Source: Hyphomicrobiales bacterium
Lineage (GTDB): Bacteria; Pseudomonadota; Alphaproteobacteria; Rhizobiales; Rhizobiaceae
Direction: 5' to 3'
DNA length: 64,000 bases
Assembly (NCBI GenBank): GCA_021775455.1
Contig: JAJFHU010000015.1
Span: 186,001 to 250,000 of the forward strand
Below are positions 1 to 11,378 of the stretch, piece after piece. The notes under the pieces are model-generated. The model had not been told where the DNA came from. It saw only the letters and a program-made list of their open reading frames with translations, and ran no database searches. Position numbers and translations under genes: made by a program. The first letter of the stretch is position 1. Every line of letters starts with the position of its first letter.

Positions 1-1
1 T

Positions 2-703
2 CATGGCGCATCTACCAGAATGGTTCCTGGAGAAACTGATTTTGGTGCACTGCTTGATGATTTGTTGAAAGCACCCTGGATATCAGATGTGGGAGCCGTT
101 CTGACCGGCTATTTTGCCAACCGCTCTCAGGTGGAACTGACCAGTGCGTTTATCCGGGAACTGAAATCAAAAAACCGCGATATCTGTTATGCCTGCGATC
201 CTGTGTTGGGGGATGATGGCGGGTTGTATGTGCAACAAGAAATTGCAACCGGTGTTCGGGACTTGCTGGTCCCTGTTGCCGATATCGCGACTCCAAACCA
301 GTTTGAGCTTGCGTTTCTGGCAGGAAAGCAGATTGCAGGTAATCTGGAAGGCAGTATGGAGTTGGCACGTTGTCTTGCTTCCAAAACGGTTTTGGTTACG
401 TCATGCGAAACAAATAAATGCGGAAGAATGGGGAACCTGTTGTGTACAGACAGTGCGGCATTTTACTGTGATCACGAGATTCTTGATAATTCGCCCAAGG
501 GTTCAGGAGATCTGACGGCTGCAGTATTTCTTGCCAACCGATTGAGTGGGCTTGATAATGTTGAAGCGATCAAGAAAACCACGTCAAGCGTTTTGGAGGT
601 TTTGGGACACTCGGTATCCGTTGGTGCTGACGAACTGGTGCTGGAAAACGCTCATTGTTTCCTTCTCGATCCATCCATAAATCTGGAGGTATCCGGGTTG
701 TAA
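2..703 (+). CDS. pdxY: Pyridoxal kinase PdxY, 5'-truncated by the window edge
   Basis: Phosphorylates pyridoxal (B6 vitamers) to pyridoxal 5'-phosphate in the cytosol, a salvage step. The frame is open to the left edge, so the N-terminus is missing; the ATG at 20 is an internal Met preceded in frame by HGASTR. Visible PfkB/ribokinase-family signs are CDPVLGDDGGLYV, the TPNQFELAFLAG stretch typical of PdxY, and the GSGDLTAAVF segment with the catalytic Asp of the anion-hole motif (usual GxGD). It ends with TAA at 701-703. PdxY assignment rests on the overall pattern; a related B6 or hydroxymethylpyrimidine kinase is less likely. Confidence 0.88.
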   Translation, partial: HGASTRMVPGETDFGALLDDLLKAPWISDVGAVLTGYFANRSQVELTSAFIRELKSKNRDICYACDPVLGDDGGLYVQQEIATGVRDLLVPVADIATPNQFELAFLAGKQIAGNLEGSMELARCLASKTVLVTSCETNKCGRMGNLLCTDSAAFYCDHEILDNSPKGSGDLTAAVFLANRLSGLDNVEAIKKTTSSVLEVLGHSVSVGADELVLENAHCFLLDPSINLEVSGL

Positions 704-804
704 CAATACTTGAAATATGTGTTCACGTGCTTGTGTTTCCGCTTGTATTGGAATGACCATAATTGACGCGTTATATGCTCAAAAATCACGGACATTCATG
801 GAGA

Positions 805-1419
805 ATGATTTTGACCAGAATTCCAAGACCCCTGATTGCTGCATTGGTAATTTCGTGTGCACCTGTTGTTGCGCAGGCGGAAATCAAGACTGCAATTTTT
901 GCTGGCGGATGTTTTTGGTGCATGGAGAAGGATTTTGAGCACGTTAACGGTGTGCTGAAAGTCGTTTCTGGATATGCCGGGGGTACAACGGAAAACCCGA
1001 CCTACAAGAATTATGAAAAAGGCGGACACATTGAAGTTGTCGAAATCACCTATGATGATATCGATGTGACTTATCCGCAACTTTTGCACACCTTTTGGCG
1101 CAGTGTGAATCCGATTGATGCAGGCGGGCAGTTTTGTGATAGGGGTTATGGTTACACGACAGCGATTTATGCATTGAACGATATGCAGAAAGAACACGCT
1201 GAGGCTTCAAAAGCCGCAATTGATGCATCTAACATCCTTCCCGAAAAAATTGTAACACCTATCCATGACACGGTGACTTTTTATCCGGCGGAAGACTACC
1301 ATCAGGATTATTACAAGAAGAGCAAGTACCGCTATGGATACTACCGCAAGGCTTGCTGCCGCGACGCAACCATTCGAAAATTGTGGGGTGACGAAGCCCT
1401 TTCGGGTATTGTATACTGA
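805..1419 (+). CDS. msrA: Exported peptide-methionine (S)-S-oxide reductase MsrA
   Basis: Reduces methionine S-sulfoxide in oxidised proteins. The catalytic GCFWC motif lies about 15 residues after a predicted signal peptide (MILTRIPRPLIAALV... with an AQA cleavage site), so the enzyme probably acts in the periplasm. Family signatures seen are VVSGYAGG, NPTYKNYEKGGHIEVVEI, FWRSVNPIDAGGQFCDRGYGY and FYPAEDYHQDYY. Start choice: ATG 805 gives a clean signal peptide; an upstream TTG at 763 would add 14 residues before it. A CC pair near the C-terminus (KACCRD) may hold resolving cysteines. No MsrB is seen beside it. Confidence 0.9.
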   Translation: MILTRIPRPLIAALVISCAPVVAQAEIKTAIFAGGCFWCMEKDFEHVNGVLKVVSGYAGGTTENPTYKNYEKGGHIEVVEITYDDIDVTYPQLLHTFWRSVNPIDAGGQFCDRGYGYTTAIYALNDMQKEHAEASKAAIDASNILPEKIVTPIHDTVTFYPAEDYHQDYYKKSKYRYGYYRKACCRDATIRKLWGDEALSGIVY

Positions 1420-1642
1420 ACTGCGGTCAATAATTTGGGCCAGACAGACCCAGATGAATGGGCTTTCCGCTGTGTGTGGGCTTGAAAATTTAGATTTGGT
1501 TTACCATAAGTTGCGATAATCGAGGCCATAATTGTGGCGCAAATTCGGGCTAGTGAGCTTACCCGGCACAGATTGGTGTTATTGACGCTGAAATTTTTAC
1601 AACCATTTGGTTGGTGTTGGGGCGAATAGGGATCGTATCAGA

Positions 1643-2236
1643 ATGAGCAAATCCGGGGTATTTCTGCTGGTTATGGGAGCATTGGTGATTGCCGGATGCA
1701 CACGTACGTCCAGCCCGTTTGCCGTAAATACAAGGACGCCGCCGCAGTCCCTTCCGTCTGTACCATCTGGAGAAGTTCAAACCAACCAGTTGGACCCTAT
1801 CTATCAAACCGATGGGCAGACGACGATTGCCAACCCCAATGATCCGTATGCTTTGCAAACGAATCCGACACCTACGGCACCGACCACAGGTGGCGATGTA
1901 GTTACTGAACCACATTCCCAAACAGCTGCACTTGCGGCCAACAGCGGTATTCAACCCTTAAGCAGGGAGACTTTGATGGGTTCGTGGAACGTGGTTTCAG
2001 ATAATCCTGCCTGCCGAGCCATCTTTGCATTTACCAAATGGGACAACGGATACCGGGCCACGACAAGAAGCTGTACTTCACCTGAAATCAGTTCAATTAC
2101 TGCTTGGGATGTAAAAGGCCAAGAAGCAGTATTTGTGGATCAGGACGGAAACACCGTTGCCCGATTGTATGCTTCGGGTAATGATCGCTTTGATGGGACC
2201 ACCAGTTCCGGTTTGCCTGTTACCCTTTCCAGATAG
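1643..2236 (+). CDS. AprI/Inh-type protease inhibitor lipoprotein (Omp19-like)
   Basis: Predicted outer-membrane lipoprotein: a short hydrophobic signal ends in the lipobox VIAGC (Cys about residue 18), followed by a long Pro/Thr/Asn-rich linker (residues about 20-105). The C-terminal domain of about 90 residues (LSRETLMGSWNVVSDNPACR onward) has two Cys, the MGSW opening and a beta-rich pattern like the AprI/Inh metalloprotease inhibitor family, to which Brucella Omp19 belongs. ATG 1643 is preferred to the upstream GTG/ATG at 1607 because it gives a proper lipoprotein signal. Protease inhibition is inferred from the family; no target protease is encoded next to it. Confidence 0.72.
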   Translation: MSKSGVFLLVMGALVIAGCTRTSSPFAVNTRTPPQSLPSVPSGEVQTNQLDPIYQTDGQTTIANPNDPYALQTNPTPTAPTTGGDVVTEPHSQTAALAANSGIQPLSRETLMGSWNVVSDNPACRAIFAFTKWDNGYRATTRSCTSPEISSITAWDVKGQEAVFVDQDGNTVARLYASGNDRFDGTTSSGLPVTLSR

Positions 2237-2290
2237 GAATCGGCATTAGATATACAGTGCAATCGGGGCTCTTCAGGGGCTGAGTTATCC

Positions 2291-3457
2291 GTGCCGACCA
2301 ATAGCGATTTTGTATCCCTGCGCGAAAGAGCGCTTCACCAGTCCTATATGCGAATCGTTGATGCCGGTGAAATAGAAGCAGATTCTTCGCAATTTGAACT
2401 CATTTCCAAACTTGACCAACTGGTTGTTGATCTGGACCGACAACGACTTTCATCGAAATCGAGCTCACTGGGATGGCTATTTGGCAAGAAAATGAGTGAG
2501 GGAAACACCCTGCGCGGCCTCTATATCTGGGGTGATGTGGGTCGTGGAAAATCGATGCTCATGGAGCTGTTCTTTGAAGCTGTTACCCGCAATCGTAAAC
2601 GGCGGGTTCACTTTAACGATTTCATGCAGGATGCGCAGGACCGCATTCACAAGCATCGCCAGGACTTCAAGAAAAATCAAAAAATTGGTGAAGACCCAAT
2701 TCCGCCAGTTGCCAGAGCATTGGCGCGGGATGCCCAGGTTTTGTGTTTTGATGAGTTTGCGGTAACCGACATTGCCGATGCCATGATACTGGGTCGGTTG
2801 TTTGAGGCTATGTTAGGTGAAGGAGTTGTTGTTGTGGCGACTTCAAACGTAGCGCCGGGCAACCTTTATACTGATGGACTTAATCGAAATCTGTTTTTAC
2901 CGTTCATTGCATTGCTGCGGGAGCGTATGGAGGTTTTTGAACTAAAGGCGAGAACTGATTTTCGTCTTGAGAAACTCAACCAGGCGCCGGTCTATTACAA
3001 GCCGTTGGGAAAGAAGACCAGCGCATCGATGGACAAAGCGTGGCATCGGCTTACAGGTAACAAACAGGGAAAAGAAGAAGAACTGGAATTAAAAGGGCGA
3101 GTCTTGAAAGTTCCGCAGGCAGACAAGGGAGTTGCCCGTTTTTCATTTTCTCAATTGTGTGAGGAAGCAAGAAGTGCAGCGGATTTTCTGGCAGTTGCCA
3201 GGCGTTACCACACGGTATTCATTGATGATATTCCGGTAATGGATCGCGACCGGCACAATGCGGCAAAGCGGTTCATCTTGTTGATTGATACGCTTTATGA
3301 CAGTCACGTGCGGGTGGTGGTTTCTGCTGCTGCGGCACCGGACAAATTGTATGTGGCAAAGTCCGGCACAGAAGCCTTTGAATTCAAACGAACAGCTTCC
3401 AGGCTTCACGAGATGCAGTCTGTCGAATATCTGGCTGCTTCCAGTGCTGAATCATAA
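2291..3457 (+). CDS. zapE: Cell division ATPase ZapE (AFG1-like)
   Basis: AFG1/ZapE P-loop ATPase of 388 residues, the usual size. Walker A is GDVGRGKSMLME (about residues 80-91), Walker B is LCFDEFAVTDI, and sensor-like segments VVATSNVAP and FIDDIPVMDRDRHNAAKRF follow, all characteristic of the family. In Escherichia coli ZapE acts at the FtsZ ring; mitochondrial AFG1 works with proteases. Starts with GTG at 2291, 54 bp after the lipoprotein gene. In many alphaproteobacteria this gene lies just upstream of mdh, as here, with its own intergenic region of 167 bp before mdh. Confidence 0.92.
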   Translation: MPTNSDFVSLRERALHQSYMRIVDAGEIEADSSQFELISKLDQLVVDLDRQRLSSKSSSLGWLFGKKMSEGNTLRGLYIWGDVGRGKSMLMELFFEAVTRNRKRRVHFNDFMQDAQDRIHKHRQDFKKNQKIGEDPIPPVARALARDAQVLCFDEFAVTDIADAMILGRLFEAMLGEGVVVVATSNVAPGNLYTDGLNRNLFLPFIALLRERMEVFELKARTDFRLEKLNQAPVYYKPLGKKTSASMDKAWHRLTGNKQGKEEELELKGRVLKVPQADKGVARFSFSQLCEEARSAADFLAVARRYHTVFIDDIPVMDRDRHNAAKRFILLIDTLYDSHVRVVVSAAAAPDKLYVAKSGTEAFEFKRTASRLHEMQSVEYLAASSAES

Positions 3458-3582
3458 GCATTTCATAATTTACTTTTACGTAAGTAGGTGATCACTAAAA
3501 TGTTGATATTATTGGGCTAATTTGCCTGTTTTCACAATTTGTAAAGCGCTGTAATGTGCGATATAGCTTAGATTGATATTAG

Positions 3583-4587
<1,005 letters not shown>

Positions 4588-4598
4588 TGAAATCATCT

Positions 4599-4630
4599 TT
4601 GCAGGCGACTCTACCCGGTTTTGCCTGCAA
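4599..4630 (+). terminator. Weak hairpin between mdh and sucA
   Basis: TTGCAGGC (4599-4606) pairs with GCCTGCAA (4623-4630) around a 16-base loop, with no T-run after it. It could attenuate or process the mdh transcript or mark the site where sucCD is missing. It is not a strong intrinsic terminator. Confidence 0.3.
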
Positions 4631-4701
4631 GGGAAAAATGGACCAACGCGTTCACAATATCAGGGGCAACATGGGAGGCGGGTTAAACCGCTTAAGAGAA
4701 A

Positions 4702-7674
4702 ATGAAGCGCCAAGAGGCAAATGAAGAGTTTGCCAAAACATCATTTTTGTACGGTGGAAACGCCGGTTACATTGAAGAGATCCATGCTCAATACAAGCAG
4801 GATCCAAATTCAGTCAGCGCCGATTGGCAATCTTTTTTTGCAGGATTGCAGGATAATCCAGTTGACGTAGAAAAAAATGCCAAAGGGGCTTCCTGGAAAA
4901 AATCCCATTGGCCGATAGCTGCCAATGGCGAACTGGTTTCTGCCCTGGATGGTGACTGGGAGGCCATTGAGGCCGACATCTCCAAAAAACTACAGGAAAA
5001 AGCCGAGGCCCAGTCCGTTGCACCAGACGGAGAAGAGGTTCAGCAGGCAACACGCGACTCCATCAGTGCAATCATGATGATCCGCGCTTACCGGATGCGG
5101 GGTCACTTGCATGCTGATCTTGATCCACTGAAAATTGCCGGCAAACGCGAGGCCTACAATGAGCTGCGTCCCCAAAGCTATGGATTTGAAGAATCCGATC
5201 TGGACCGGAATATATACATTGATGGCATGCTTGGTTTGCAGTTTGCAACTGTTCGAGAAATGCTGGAAATTCTGCAACGCACTTATTGTTCCACGATGGG
5301 CGTGGAGTTCATGCACATTTCCAATCCAGTTGAAAAAGGCTGGATTCAGGAACGAATCGAAGGACCTGACAAGGGAATTGCTTTTACCGAAAGAGGAAAG
5401 AAAGGCATTCTCTCCAAGCTGATTGAGGCAGAAGGATTTGAGAAGTTTATAGACCTTAAATACAAGGGAACAAAGCGTTTTGGCCTGGATGGCGGCGAAT
5501 CGCTAATTCCAGCTCTCGAGCAAATCATCAAGCGCGGCGGGCAACTGGGACTAAAGGAAGTCATTCTCGGTATGGCCCATCGTGGACGTCTCAATGTGCT
5601 GGCAAATTTTATGGGGAAACCCCATCGAGCGATTTTCAATGAATTCAAAGGTGGGTCATTCACACCGGATGATGTTTCGGGATCGGGTGACGTAAAATAT
5701 CACCTTGGCACTTCTTCTGATCGTGAATTCGATGGCAACAAGGTGCATTTGTCACTGACGGCAAATCCGTCCCATCTGGAGATTGTAAATCCGGTTGTTC
5801 TGGGCAAGGCACGAGCCAAGCAGGACAAGTTTGAACCCATGAATGAACGTGGCTCGAGAGAGCGAACAACTGTCCTGCCACTTCTGCTGCACGGTGATGC
5901 CGCTTTTGCAGGTCAGGGCGTTGTGGCGGAATGTTTTGGTCTTTCGGGTCTGAAAGGACACCGGACGGGTGGCTCTGTTCATTTTATCATCAACAACCAA
6001 ATCGGTTTTACCACCAATCCACGGTTCTCGCGTTCGTCTCCTTATCCGTCGGATATGGCGAAACTGGTTGAAGCGCCAATTTTTCATGTCAATGGCGATG
6101 ACCCGGAAGCTGTAACTTTTGCGGCCAAGGTAGCAATCGAGTACCGGCAGAAATTCAAAAAACCTGTAGTAGTCGACATGTTTTGCTATCGCCGATACGG
6201 TCACAATGAGGGGGATGAGCCGGCATTCACCCAGCCGTTGATGTACAAGAAAATTAACCAACATCCGACGACAGCAACAATTTATGCGGAGAGGCTTGTT
6301 CGCGATGGTGTGATTACCCAGGAAGAAGCCGAAGGAATGTGGAGCGGATGGCGCAGTTATCTGGATAATGAGTTTGAGGTCGGTCAGAACTACAAACCCA
6401 ACAAAGCTGATTGGCTGGATGGAGCATGGTCAGGCCTGACGATTGCCGACGACGAGGACGATGCAAGACGAGGCAAGACCGGCCTTCCGCGTGAAATACT
6501 GGTGGATATAGGCAGAAAACTCACAAATATCCCTGAAGATTTCAATGCTCATAAAACTATCCAACGATTGATGCGCAATCGACTGAAAATGATTGAGACT
6601 GGTGAAGGAATTGACTGGGGTATGGGTGAAGCCCTGGCATTTGGGTCACTGGTAAAGGAAAAGCATTGTGTGCGCCTTTCCGGACAAGATGTGGAACGCG
6701 GGACATTTTCCCAACGCCATTCCGTCATTTATGATCAGGAAACTGAAGCTCGATACATTTCGCTCAACAATATTTCCGATGATCAGGAAGAGTATGATGT
6801 AATCAATTCCATGCTGTCTGAAGAGGCAGTGCTTGGTTTTGAGTACGGATATTCTCTGACGCGGCCTAATGCGGTCACCATCTGGGAAGGGCAGTTCGGC
6901 GATTTCGTAAACGGGGCCCAAGTAGTCATTGATCAATTCATCTCATCTGGAGAACGCAAGTGGCTCAGAATGAGTGGTTTGGTCATGCTGTTGCCGCATG
7001 GATATGAAGGGCAAGGGCCCGAACACTCCTCAGCAAAGCCGGAACGTTTTCTGCAATTATGTGCTGAAGACAACATGCAGGTTGCCAATTGCACTACACC
7101 TGCAAACTATTTTCATATCCTTCGCAGACAGGTCAGACGGGATTTCCGCAAGCCACTGATCATCATGACACCCAAATCCTTGTTACGGCACAAGCGCGCC
7201 GTTTCAAAACTTGAGGATTTTCAGGTTGAAGCCGGTTTTCACCGTCTTCTATGGGATGATGCGCAACTGGGTTCTGGAGAGATAAAACTGGTTCCTGACA
7301 AAAAGATCCGCCGTGTCGTCATGTGTACAGGCAAGGTTTACTATGATCTCTTCGAAGAGCGGGAGAAGCGCGGCATTGACGACATATATCTGCTGCGGCT
7401 GGAGCAGCTTTATCCGTGCCCGGCCAAGGCGCTGATCAATGAACTTTCGCGCTTTAAAAAGGCAGAGATGGTCTGGTGTCAGGAAGAACCGAAAAACATG
7501 GGTGCCTGGACATTTATCGAACCTTATCTTGAGTGGGTGCTTGATCACATTGATGCAAAACAAAAACGCGCACGCTATTCGGGACGTTGGGCTTCTGCTT
7601 CGCCGGCAACAGGACTGATGTCTTCGCATCTTGCGCAGTTGGAAGCGTTTCTTGAAGATGCCCTCGGGGATTAA
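4702..7674 (+). CDS. sucA: 2-oxoglutarate dehydrogenase E1 component
   Basis: Thiamine diphosphate-dependent decarboxylase that feeds succinyl groups to the E2 lipoyl arm; cytosolic TCA complex. 990 residues, full length. N-terminal targeting-like segment [17 protein letters not shown] is typical of OdhA. Conserved core motifs: [47 protein letters not shown], the TPP region up to [22 protein letters not shown], and C-terminal [18 protein letters not shown] at 4702 follows AAGAGA. sucB starts 32 bp downstream, so E1 and E2 are co-transcribed. Lack of intervening sucCD is unusual for the order. Confidence 0.97.
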   Translation: MKRQEANEEFAKTSFLYGGNAGYIEEIHAQYKQDPNSVSADWQSFFAGLQDNPVDVEKNAKGASWKKSHWPIAANGELVSALDGDWEAIEADISKKLQEKAEAQSVAPDGEEVQQATRDSISAIMMIRAYRMRGHLHADLDPLKIAGKREAYNELRPQSYGFEESDLDRNIYIDGMLGLQFATVREMLEILQRTYCSTMGVEFMHISNPVEKGWIQERIEGPDKGIAFTERGKKGILSKLIEAEGFEKFIDLKYKGTKRFGLDGGESLIPALEQIIKRGGQLGLKEVILGMAHRGRLNVLANFMGKPHRAIFNEFKGGSFTPDDVSGSGDVKYHLGTSSDREFDGNKVHLSLTANPSHLEIVNPVVLGKARAKQDKFEPMNERGSRERTTVLPLLLHGDAAFAGQGVVAECFGLSGLKGHRTGGSVHFIINNQIGFTTNPRFSRSSPYPSDMAKLVEAPIFHVNGDDPEAVTFAAKVAIEYRQKFKKPVVVDMFCYRRYGHNEGDEPAFTQPLMYKKINQHPTTATIYAERLVRDGVITQEEAEGMWSGWRSYLDNEFEVGQNYKPNKADWLDGAWSGLTIADDEDDARRGKTGLPREILVDIGRKLTNIPEDFNAHKTIQRLMRNRLKMIETGEGIDWGMGEALAFGSLVKEKHCVRLSGQDVERGTFSQRHSVIYDQETEARYISLNNISDDQEEYDVINSMLSEEAVLGFEYGYSLTRPNAVTIWEGQFGDFVNGAQVVIDQFISSGERKWLRMSGLVMLLPHGYEGQGPEHSSAKPERFLQLCAEDNMQVANCTTPANYFHILRRQVRRDFRKPLIIMTPKSLLRHKRAVSKLEDFQVEAGFHRLLWDDAQLGSGEIKLVPDKKIRRVVMCTGKVYYDLFEEREKRGIDDIYLLRLEQLYPCPAKALINELSRFKKAEMVWCQEEPKNMGAWTFIEPYLEWVLDHIDAKQKRARYSGRWASASPATGLMSSHLAQLEAFLEDALGD

Positions 7675-7706
7675 AAAACAGGTTAGAAGCCAGGAAAGAG
7701 AACAAG

Positions 7707-9221
7707 ATGGCAAGTGAAATCCGGGTACCGACGCTAGGTGAATCTGTCAGCGAAGCAACGGTTGGTCAATGGTTGAAGAAGACCGGCGATTCTGTCGCGC
7801 AAGATGAACCGTTGGTGGAGCTGGAAACCGACAAGGTTTCGGTTGAGGTCCCTGCGCCCCATGCAGGTGTTATGGGGGAAGTTAGCGTCAATGCAGGAGA
7901 AACCGTCGAAGTAGGAGCAGTGCTTGGCCTGCTTGAAGAAGGAAGCTCTGCTTCCAAGACCCCAGCATCGGGTGATGATGCTCCGAAAAAAGCAAAACCT
8001 GCCACAAGCTCTTCTGGAAAGCTGGTCGACATCAATGTTCCAAGCGGTGGAGAATCCGTAACCGAAGCGGAAGTCGGCGAGTGGTTCAAAAAGGTTGGTG
8101 ATTCCATTGCAGTTGATGAGGCCCTGGTCGAACTGGAAACAGACAAGGCAGCACAGGAAGTCATGGCACCTGTTTCCGGGCGATTGGCAGAGGTGGTTGC
8201 TGAAACAGGTGCAACCGTTGAAGTTGGTGCACTCCTGGCCCGAATAGAAGAAGGTGCCGCAGGAAGTACCGGTGAAACAGGCGTGGCAGCGCCAGCCGCT
8301 CCTGCCAATGCTGGAAGCTCTCCGACTTCCATGCCGCCATCTCCAGCAGCACAAAAGATAATGACCGAGAAAAACATTGACCCCTCATCGGTTGCCGGAA
8401 GCGGCAAGCGGGGGCAAGTGCTCAAGGAAGACGTTCAAAAAGCGGGCCAATCCGAGACTGCTTCGGCACCTCCCCCGACAGATGTGAAAGCTCCAGGTCC
8501 AGCCTCAGTCGGTGACGGGGATGCGAGGGAAGAACGTGTGCGGATGACGCGGCTTCGCCAAACCATCGCACGACGTTTGAAAGAGGCTCAAGATACAGCT
8601 GCCATGCTAACCACTTTTAATGAAGTGGACATGACTTCGGTGATGGATTTACGCAAACGGTACAAAGAACTGTTTGAGAAAAAACATGGTGTGAAGCTCG
8701 GCTTCATGGGTTTCTTCGCAAAGGCCGTTTGTCATGCACTAGAAGAAATTCCGGCAGTCAATGCAGAGATTGACGGTACTGATATTATCTACAAGCATTA
8801 TTGCCATGTCGGTGTGGCGGTTGGCACGGACAAGGGACTTGTTGTTCCGGTTGTTCGTGATGCGGACCAAATGAGCATTGCTGAAATCGAGCGTGAAATC
8901 GGTCGCCTCGGCAGAAAAGCGCGGGATGGCGGTCTGTCACTTGCGGATATGCAGGGCGGTACCTTCACCATCTCCAATGGTGGTGTATATGGCTCACTGA
9001 TGTCGACACCTATTCTAAATGCACCGCAATCTGGTATTTTGGGAATGCACAAAATTGACCAACGACCTATTGTGGTGGACGGTGAAATAGTCATTCGCCC
9101 GATGATGTATCTGGCGCTTTCCTATGATCACCGGATTGTGGACGGCAAGGAGGCAGTAACTTTTCTGGTGCGGGTCAAGGAAAGCCTGGAAGATCCTGAA
9201 CGACTGGTGCTGGATTTATAG
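7707..9221 (+). CDS. sucB: 2-oxoglutarate dehydrogenase E2 (dihydrolipoyl succinyltransferase) with two lipoyl domains
   Basis: Transfers succinyl from the lipoyl arm to CoA. 504 residues, about 90 longer than the common single-lipoyl E2. Two homologous lipoyl domains are seen: residues about 2-77 with ETDKVS (Lys43) and about 105-182 with ETDKAA (Lys147), joined by Ala/Ser/Lys-rich linkers. A peripheral subunit-binding domain (about 211-245, [15 protein letters not shown]) precedes the catalytic domain, which ends with [12 protein letters not shown] (His475 and Asp479 as active-site residues). Two-lipoyl OdhB is known in some alphaproteobacteria; here it fits tandem duplication of the lipoyl module. 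Confidence 0.96.
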   Translation: MASEIRVPTLGESVSEATVGQWLKKTGDSVAQDEPLVELETDKVSVEVPAPHAGVMGEVSVNAGETVEVGAVLGLLEEGSSASKTPASGDDAPKKAKPATSSSGKLVDINVPSGGESVTEAEVGEWFKKVGDSIAVDEALVELETDKAAQEVMAPVSGRLAEVVAETGATVEVGALLARIEEGAAGSTGETGVAAPAAPANAGSSPTSMPPSPAAQKIMTEKNIDPSSVAGSGKRGQVLKEDVQKAGQSETASAPPPTDVKAPGPASVGDGDAREERVRMTRLRQTIARRLKEAQDTAAMLTTFNEVDMTSVMDLRKRYKELFEKKHGVKLGFMGFFAKAVCHALEEIPAVNAEIDGTDIIYKHYCHVGVAVGTDKGLVVPVVRDADQMSIAEIEREIGRLGRKARDGGLSLADMQGGTFTISNGGVYGSLMSTPILNAPQSGILGMHKIDQRPIVVDGEIVIRPMMYLALSYDHRIVDGKEAVTFLVRVKESLEDPERLVLDL

Positions 9222-9277
9222 TATGACAGGTTATGAAACGACGAGATTGACACAATTTTCGGACCACGGAGGAATGC

Positions 9278-9676
9278 ATGTCCATTGAATTGCAATATCT
9301 GATTTTTGCTGTTTTTCTGCTAATCGCACAAATGGTCCTGCAATCCCTTGCAGGGCTGGCTGCGAACGGATTCATGGGTCTGGCGGGTTCGCGGGACGAT
9401 GAAGTTTTGACAACCGGAATTGGTGGACGCTTCGAACGTGCCTACTACAACATGCTGGAAACATTTCCAATTTTTGCTGCACTGGTTTTGACGGTTCAGT
9501 TGACTGAAAGCTGGACATCCGTAAGTGCCATGGCGGTGCAATTGTATTTCTGGGGCCGGGTTGTTTATCTGCCGATTTATGTCGCGGGCATACCGTTTTT
9601 ACGGACAATCGTCTGGTTTGTTTCCATGATTGGTATCTTGATGCTGGCCTGGCCTTTGCTGCAACAGGTGACTTAA
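9278..9676 (+). CDS. MAPEG family membrane protein
   Basis: 132 residues with about four hydrophobic helices (IFAVFLLIAQMVLQSLAGL, FPIFAALVLTVQL, SAMAVQLYFWGRVVYLPIYVAG, TIVWFVSMIGILMLAWPLL). The ERAYYNMLETFPIFAALVL stretch and GRVVYLPIY are typical of bacterial MAPEG (membrane-associated eicosanoid/glutathione metabolism) proteins. It sits between sucB and lpdA in the TCA operon with a good Shine-Dalgarno (GGAGG, about 9269). Function in bacteria is largely unknown; the position between E2 and E3 genes recurs in Rhizobiales but does not imply a role in the complex. Confidence 0.85.
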   Translation: MSIELQYLIFAVFLLIAQMVLQSLAGLAANGFMGLAGSRDDEVLTTGIGGRFERAYYNMLETFPIFAALVLTVQLTESWTSVSAMAVQLYFWGRVVYLPIYVAGIPFLRTIVWFVSMIGILMLAWPLLQQVT

Positions 9677-9751
9677 GGCTGACCTTTGATGGCGCTGCTA
9701 TCGAGAAAGTTTCCAGCGGCCATACTGTCTCCCAAATGAAAGGAAGTTTCA

Positions 9752-11155
9752 ATGTCATACGACGTGGTTGTGATAGGTACCGGTCCTGGCGGTTATGTAT
9801 GCGCCATCAAGGCGGCCCAACTGGGATTGAAGACCGCGGTTGTTGAAAAACGTGAAACCTTCGGCGGGACATGTCTTAATGTGGGCTGCATTCCTTCCAA
9901 AGCATTGCTGCATGCATCCGAAATGTTTGAAGAGGCCGGTCATGGACTTGAGAAGCTTGGTGTAAAGGTTGGTACGCCAAAGCTCGATCTTAAAACCATG
10001 ATGGCTCACAAGGATGAAACGGTGAAAGCCAATGTGGACGGGGTGCAGTTTCTGCTCAAGAAAAACAAGGTCGATACCTTTCATGGCACTGGCAGTATTG
10101 AGGCAGCCGGGAAAGTTCTGGTAACGAATGACAAGGGTAAATCCGAAACGATTGTTACGAAAAATATAGTCATCGCTACTGGTTCCGATGTGGCGGGAAT
10201 TCCGGGTGTTGATGTTGATATTGATGAGAGGGTGATTGTTTCCTCAACCGGTGCGCTTGAGCTTGCAAAAGTCCCCAAGAAGATGGTCGTTGTCGGTGGC
10301 GGGGTGATTGGTCTTGAGATGGGATCAGTCTGGAACCGGCTTGGCACCGAAGTTGTTGTGGTCGAGTTTCTGGATACGATTTTGGGTGGGATGGACAATG
10401 ATGTTTCCAAGCAGTTCCAGCGCATGCTGAAAAAGCAGGGAATGGTGATCAACCTGTCGTCAAAGGTAACTGCGGTAAAGAAATCCGGCAAAGGTGCGGA
10501 AGTAACGTTTGAGCCGGTTGCAGGCGGTGACGCGCAAAATATAAAGGCGGATATCGTTTTGATTGCTACCGGGCGCCGACCTTACACCGATGGCCTTGGA
10601 TTGGAAGCCGCAGGCATTGAAACAGACCGGGGCATGGTGAAAATTAACGATCACTGGCAGACGAATGTCAAAGGAGTTTATGCGATAGGCGATGTTGTTG
10701 CCGGTCCTATGCTTGCCCACAAGGCCGAGGATGAAGGGGTCGCGGTGGCGGAGACGATTGCCGGGCAGGCAGGCCATGTGAACTATGATGTGATACCCGG
10801 TGTGGTGTACACGCAGCCTGAAGTTGCATCCGTTGGCAAGACGGAAGAAGAGTTGAAGGCCGCAGGCATTGAATATGTATCCGGAAAATTCGCATTCACC
10901 GCAAATGGCCGTGCTCGCGCAATGAACCGTACCGAAGGTTTTGTAAAATTCCTAGCTGACAAGGAAACGGACCGTGTGCTTGGGGTTCACATTGTCGGCT
11001 TTGGCGCTGGAGAAATGATTCACGAAGCTGCAGTGTTGATGGAGTTTGGCGGATCTTCAGAAGACCTTGGCCGAACCTGTCATGCCCACCCGACCATGTC
11101 AGAGGCGGTTCGCGAGGCAGCCCTTGCGACGTTTGCCAAGCCGATACACATGTAA
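9752..11155 (+). CDS. lpdA: Dihydrolipoyl dehydrogenase (E3)
   Basis: FAD flavoprotein that reoxidises dihydrolipoyl groups with NAD+, the E3 of the 2-oxoglutarate complex. 467 residues. Seen: FAD motif VVVIGTGPGGYVCAI, redox disulfide GGTCLNVGCIPS (Cys41/Cys46), NAD-binding VVVGGGVIGLEMGSVW, second FAD motif GVYAIGDVVAGPMLAHKAEDEG, and the C-terminal HAHPTMSEAVREAAL with the catalytic His-Glu dyad. RBS AAAGGAAG lies just before ATG 9752. Last gene of the mdh-sucAB-lpdA operon. Confidence 0.97.
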   Translation: MSYDVVVIGTGPGGYVCAIKAAQLGLKTAVVEKRETFGGTCLNVGCIPSKALLHASEMFEEAGHGLEKLGVKVGTPKLDLKTMMAHKDETVKANVDGVQFLLKKNKVDTFHGTGSIEAAGKVLVTNDKGKSETIVTKNIVIATGSDVAGIPGVDVDIDERVIVSSTGALELAKVPKKMVVVGGGVIGLEMGSVWNRLGTEVVVVEFLDTILGGMDNDVSKQFQRMLKKQGMVINLSSKVTAVKKSGKGAEVTFEPVAGGDAQNIKADIVLIATGRRPYTDGLGLEAAGIETDRGMVKINDHWQTNVKGVYAIGDVVAGPMLAHKAEDEGVAVAETIAGQAGHVNYDVIPGVVYTQPEVASVGKTEEELKAAGIEYVSGKFAFTANGRARAMNRTEGFVKFLADKETDRVLGVHIVGFGAGEMIHEAAVLMEFGGSSEDLGRTCHAHPTMSEAVREAALATFAKPIHM

Positions 11156-11168
11156 GGCTTAAGGCTTG

Positions 11169-11190
11169 TCCTCTTTTTGAGGAGTGTTTT
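11169..11190 (+). terminator. Possible weak terminator after lpdA
   Basis: A 5-bp stem (TCCTC/GAGGA) with a T5 loop is followed by GTGTTTTTA. It lies 14 bp after the lpdA stop and could end the TCA operon, but the stem is short. The rest of 11191-11378 shows no gene or clear signal. Confidence 0.3.
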
Positions 11191-11378
11191 TATAGCATCA
11201 TCTTCCGCAGAGTAAGCTGCTATTCGGGTTGCAAACTGATCCCACGGCCTGATCGCGGACTCCAGCAGGATATAAAATTTAATTATTACCCAATCGCGGG
11301 TATATTTGTCTGCCGGAGAATTTCACTCCGCCCTGAGGACATCAAATTTTTAAGCAAGAAATCGTGCTGGCACAAGGG

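Noticed and set aside
5752-6264. Minus-strand frame of 170 codons in sucA
   Set aside because: Antisense to the conserved E1 core; no family look.
7734-8425. Two long minus-strand frames in sucB
   Set aside because: Mirror of the Ala/Glu-rich lipoyl and linker region; repeats reflect the duplicated lipoyl domains.
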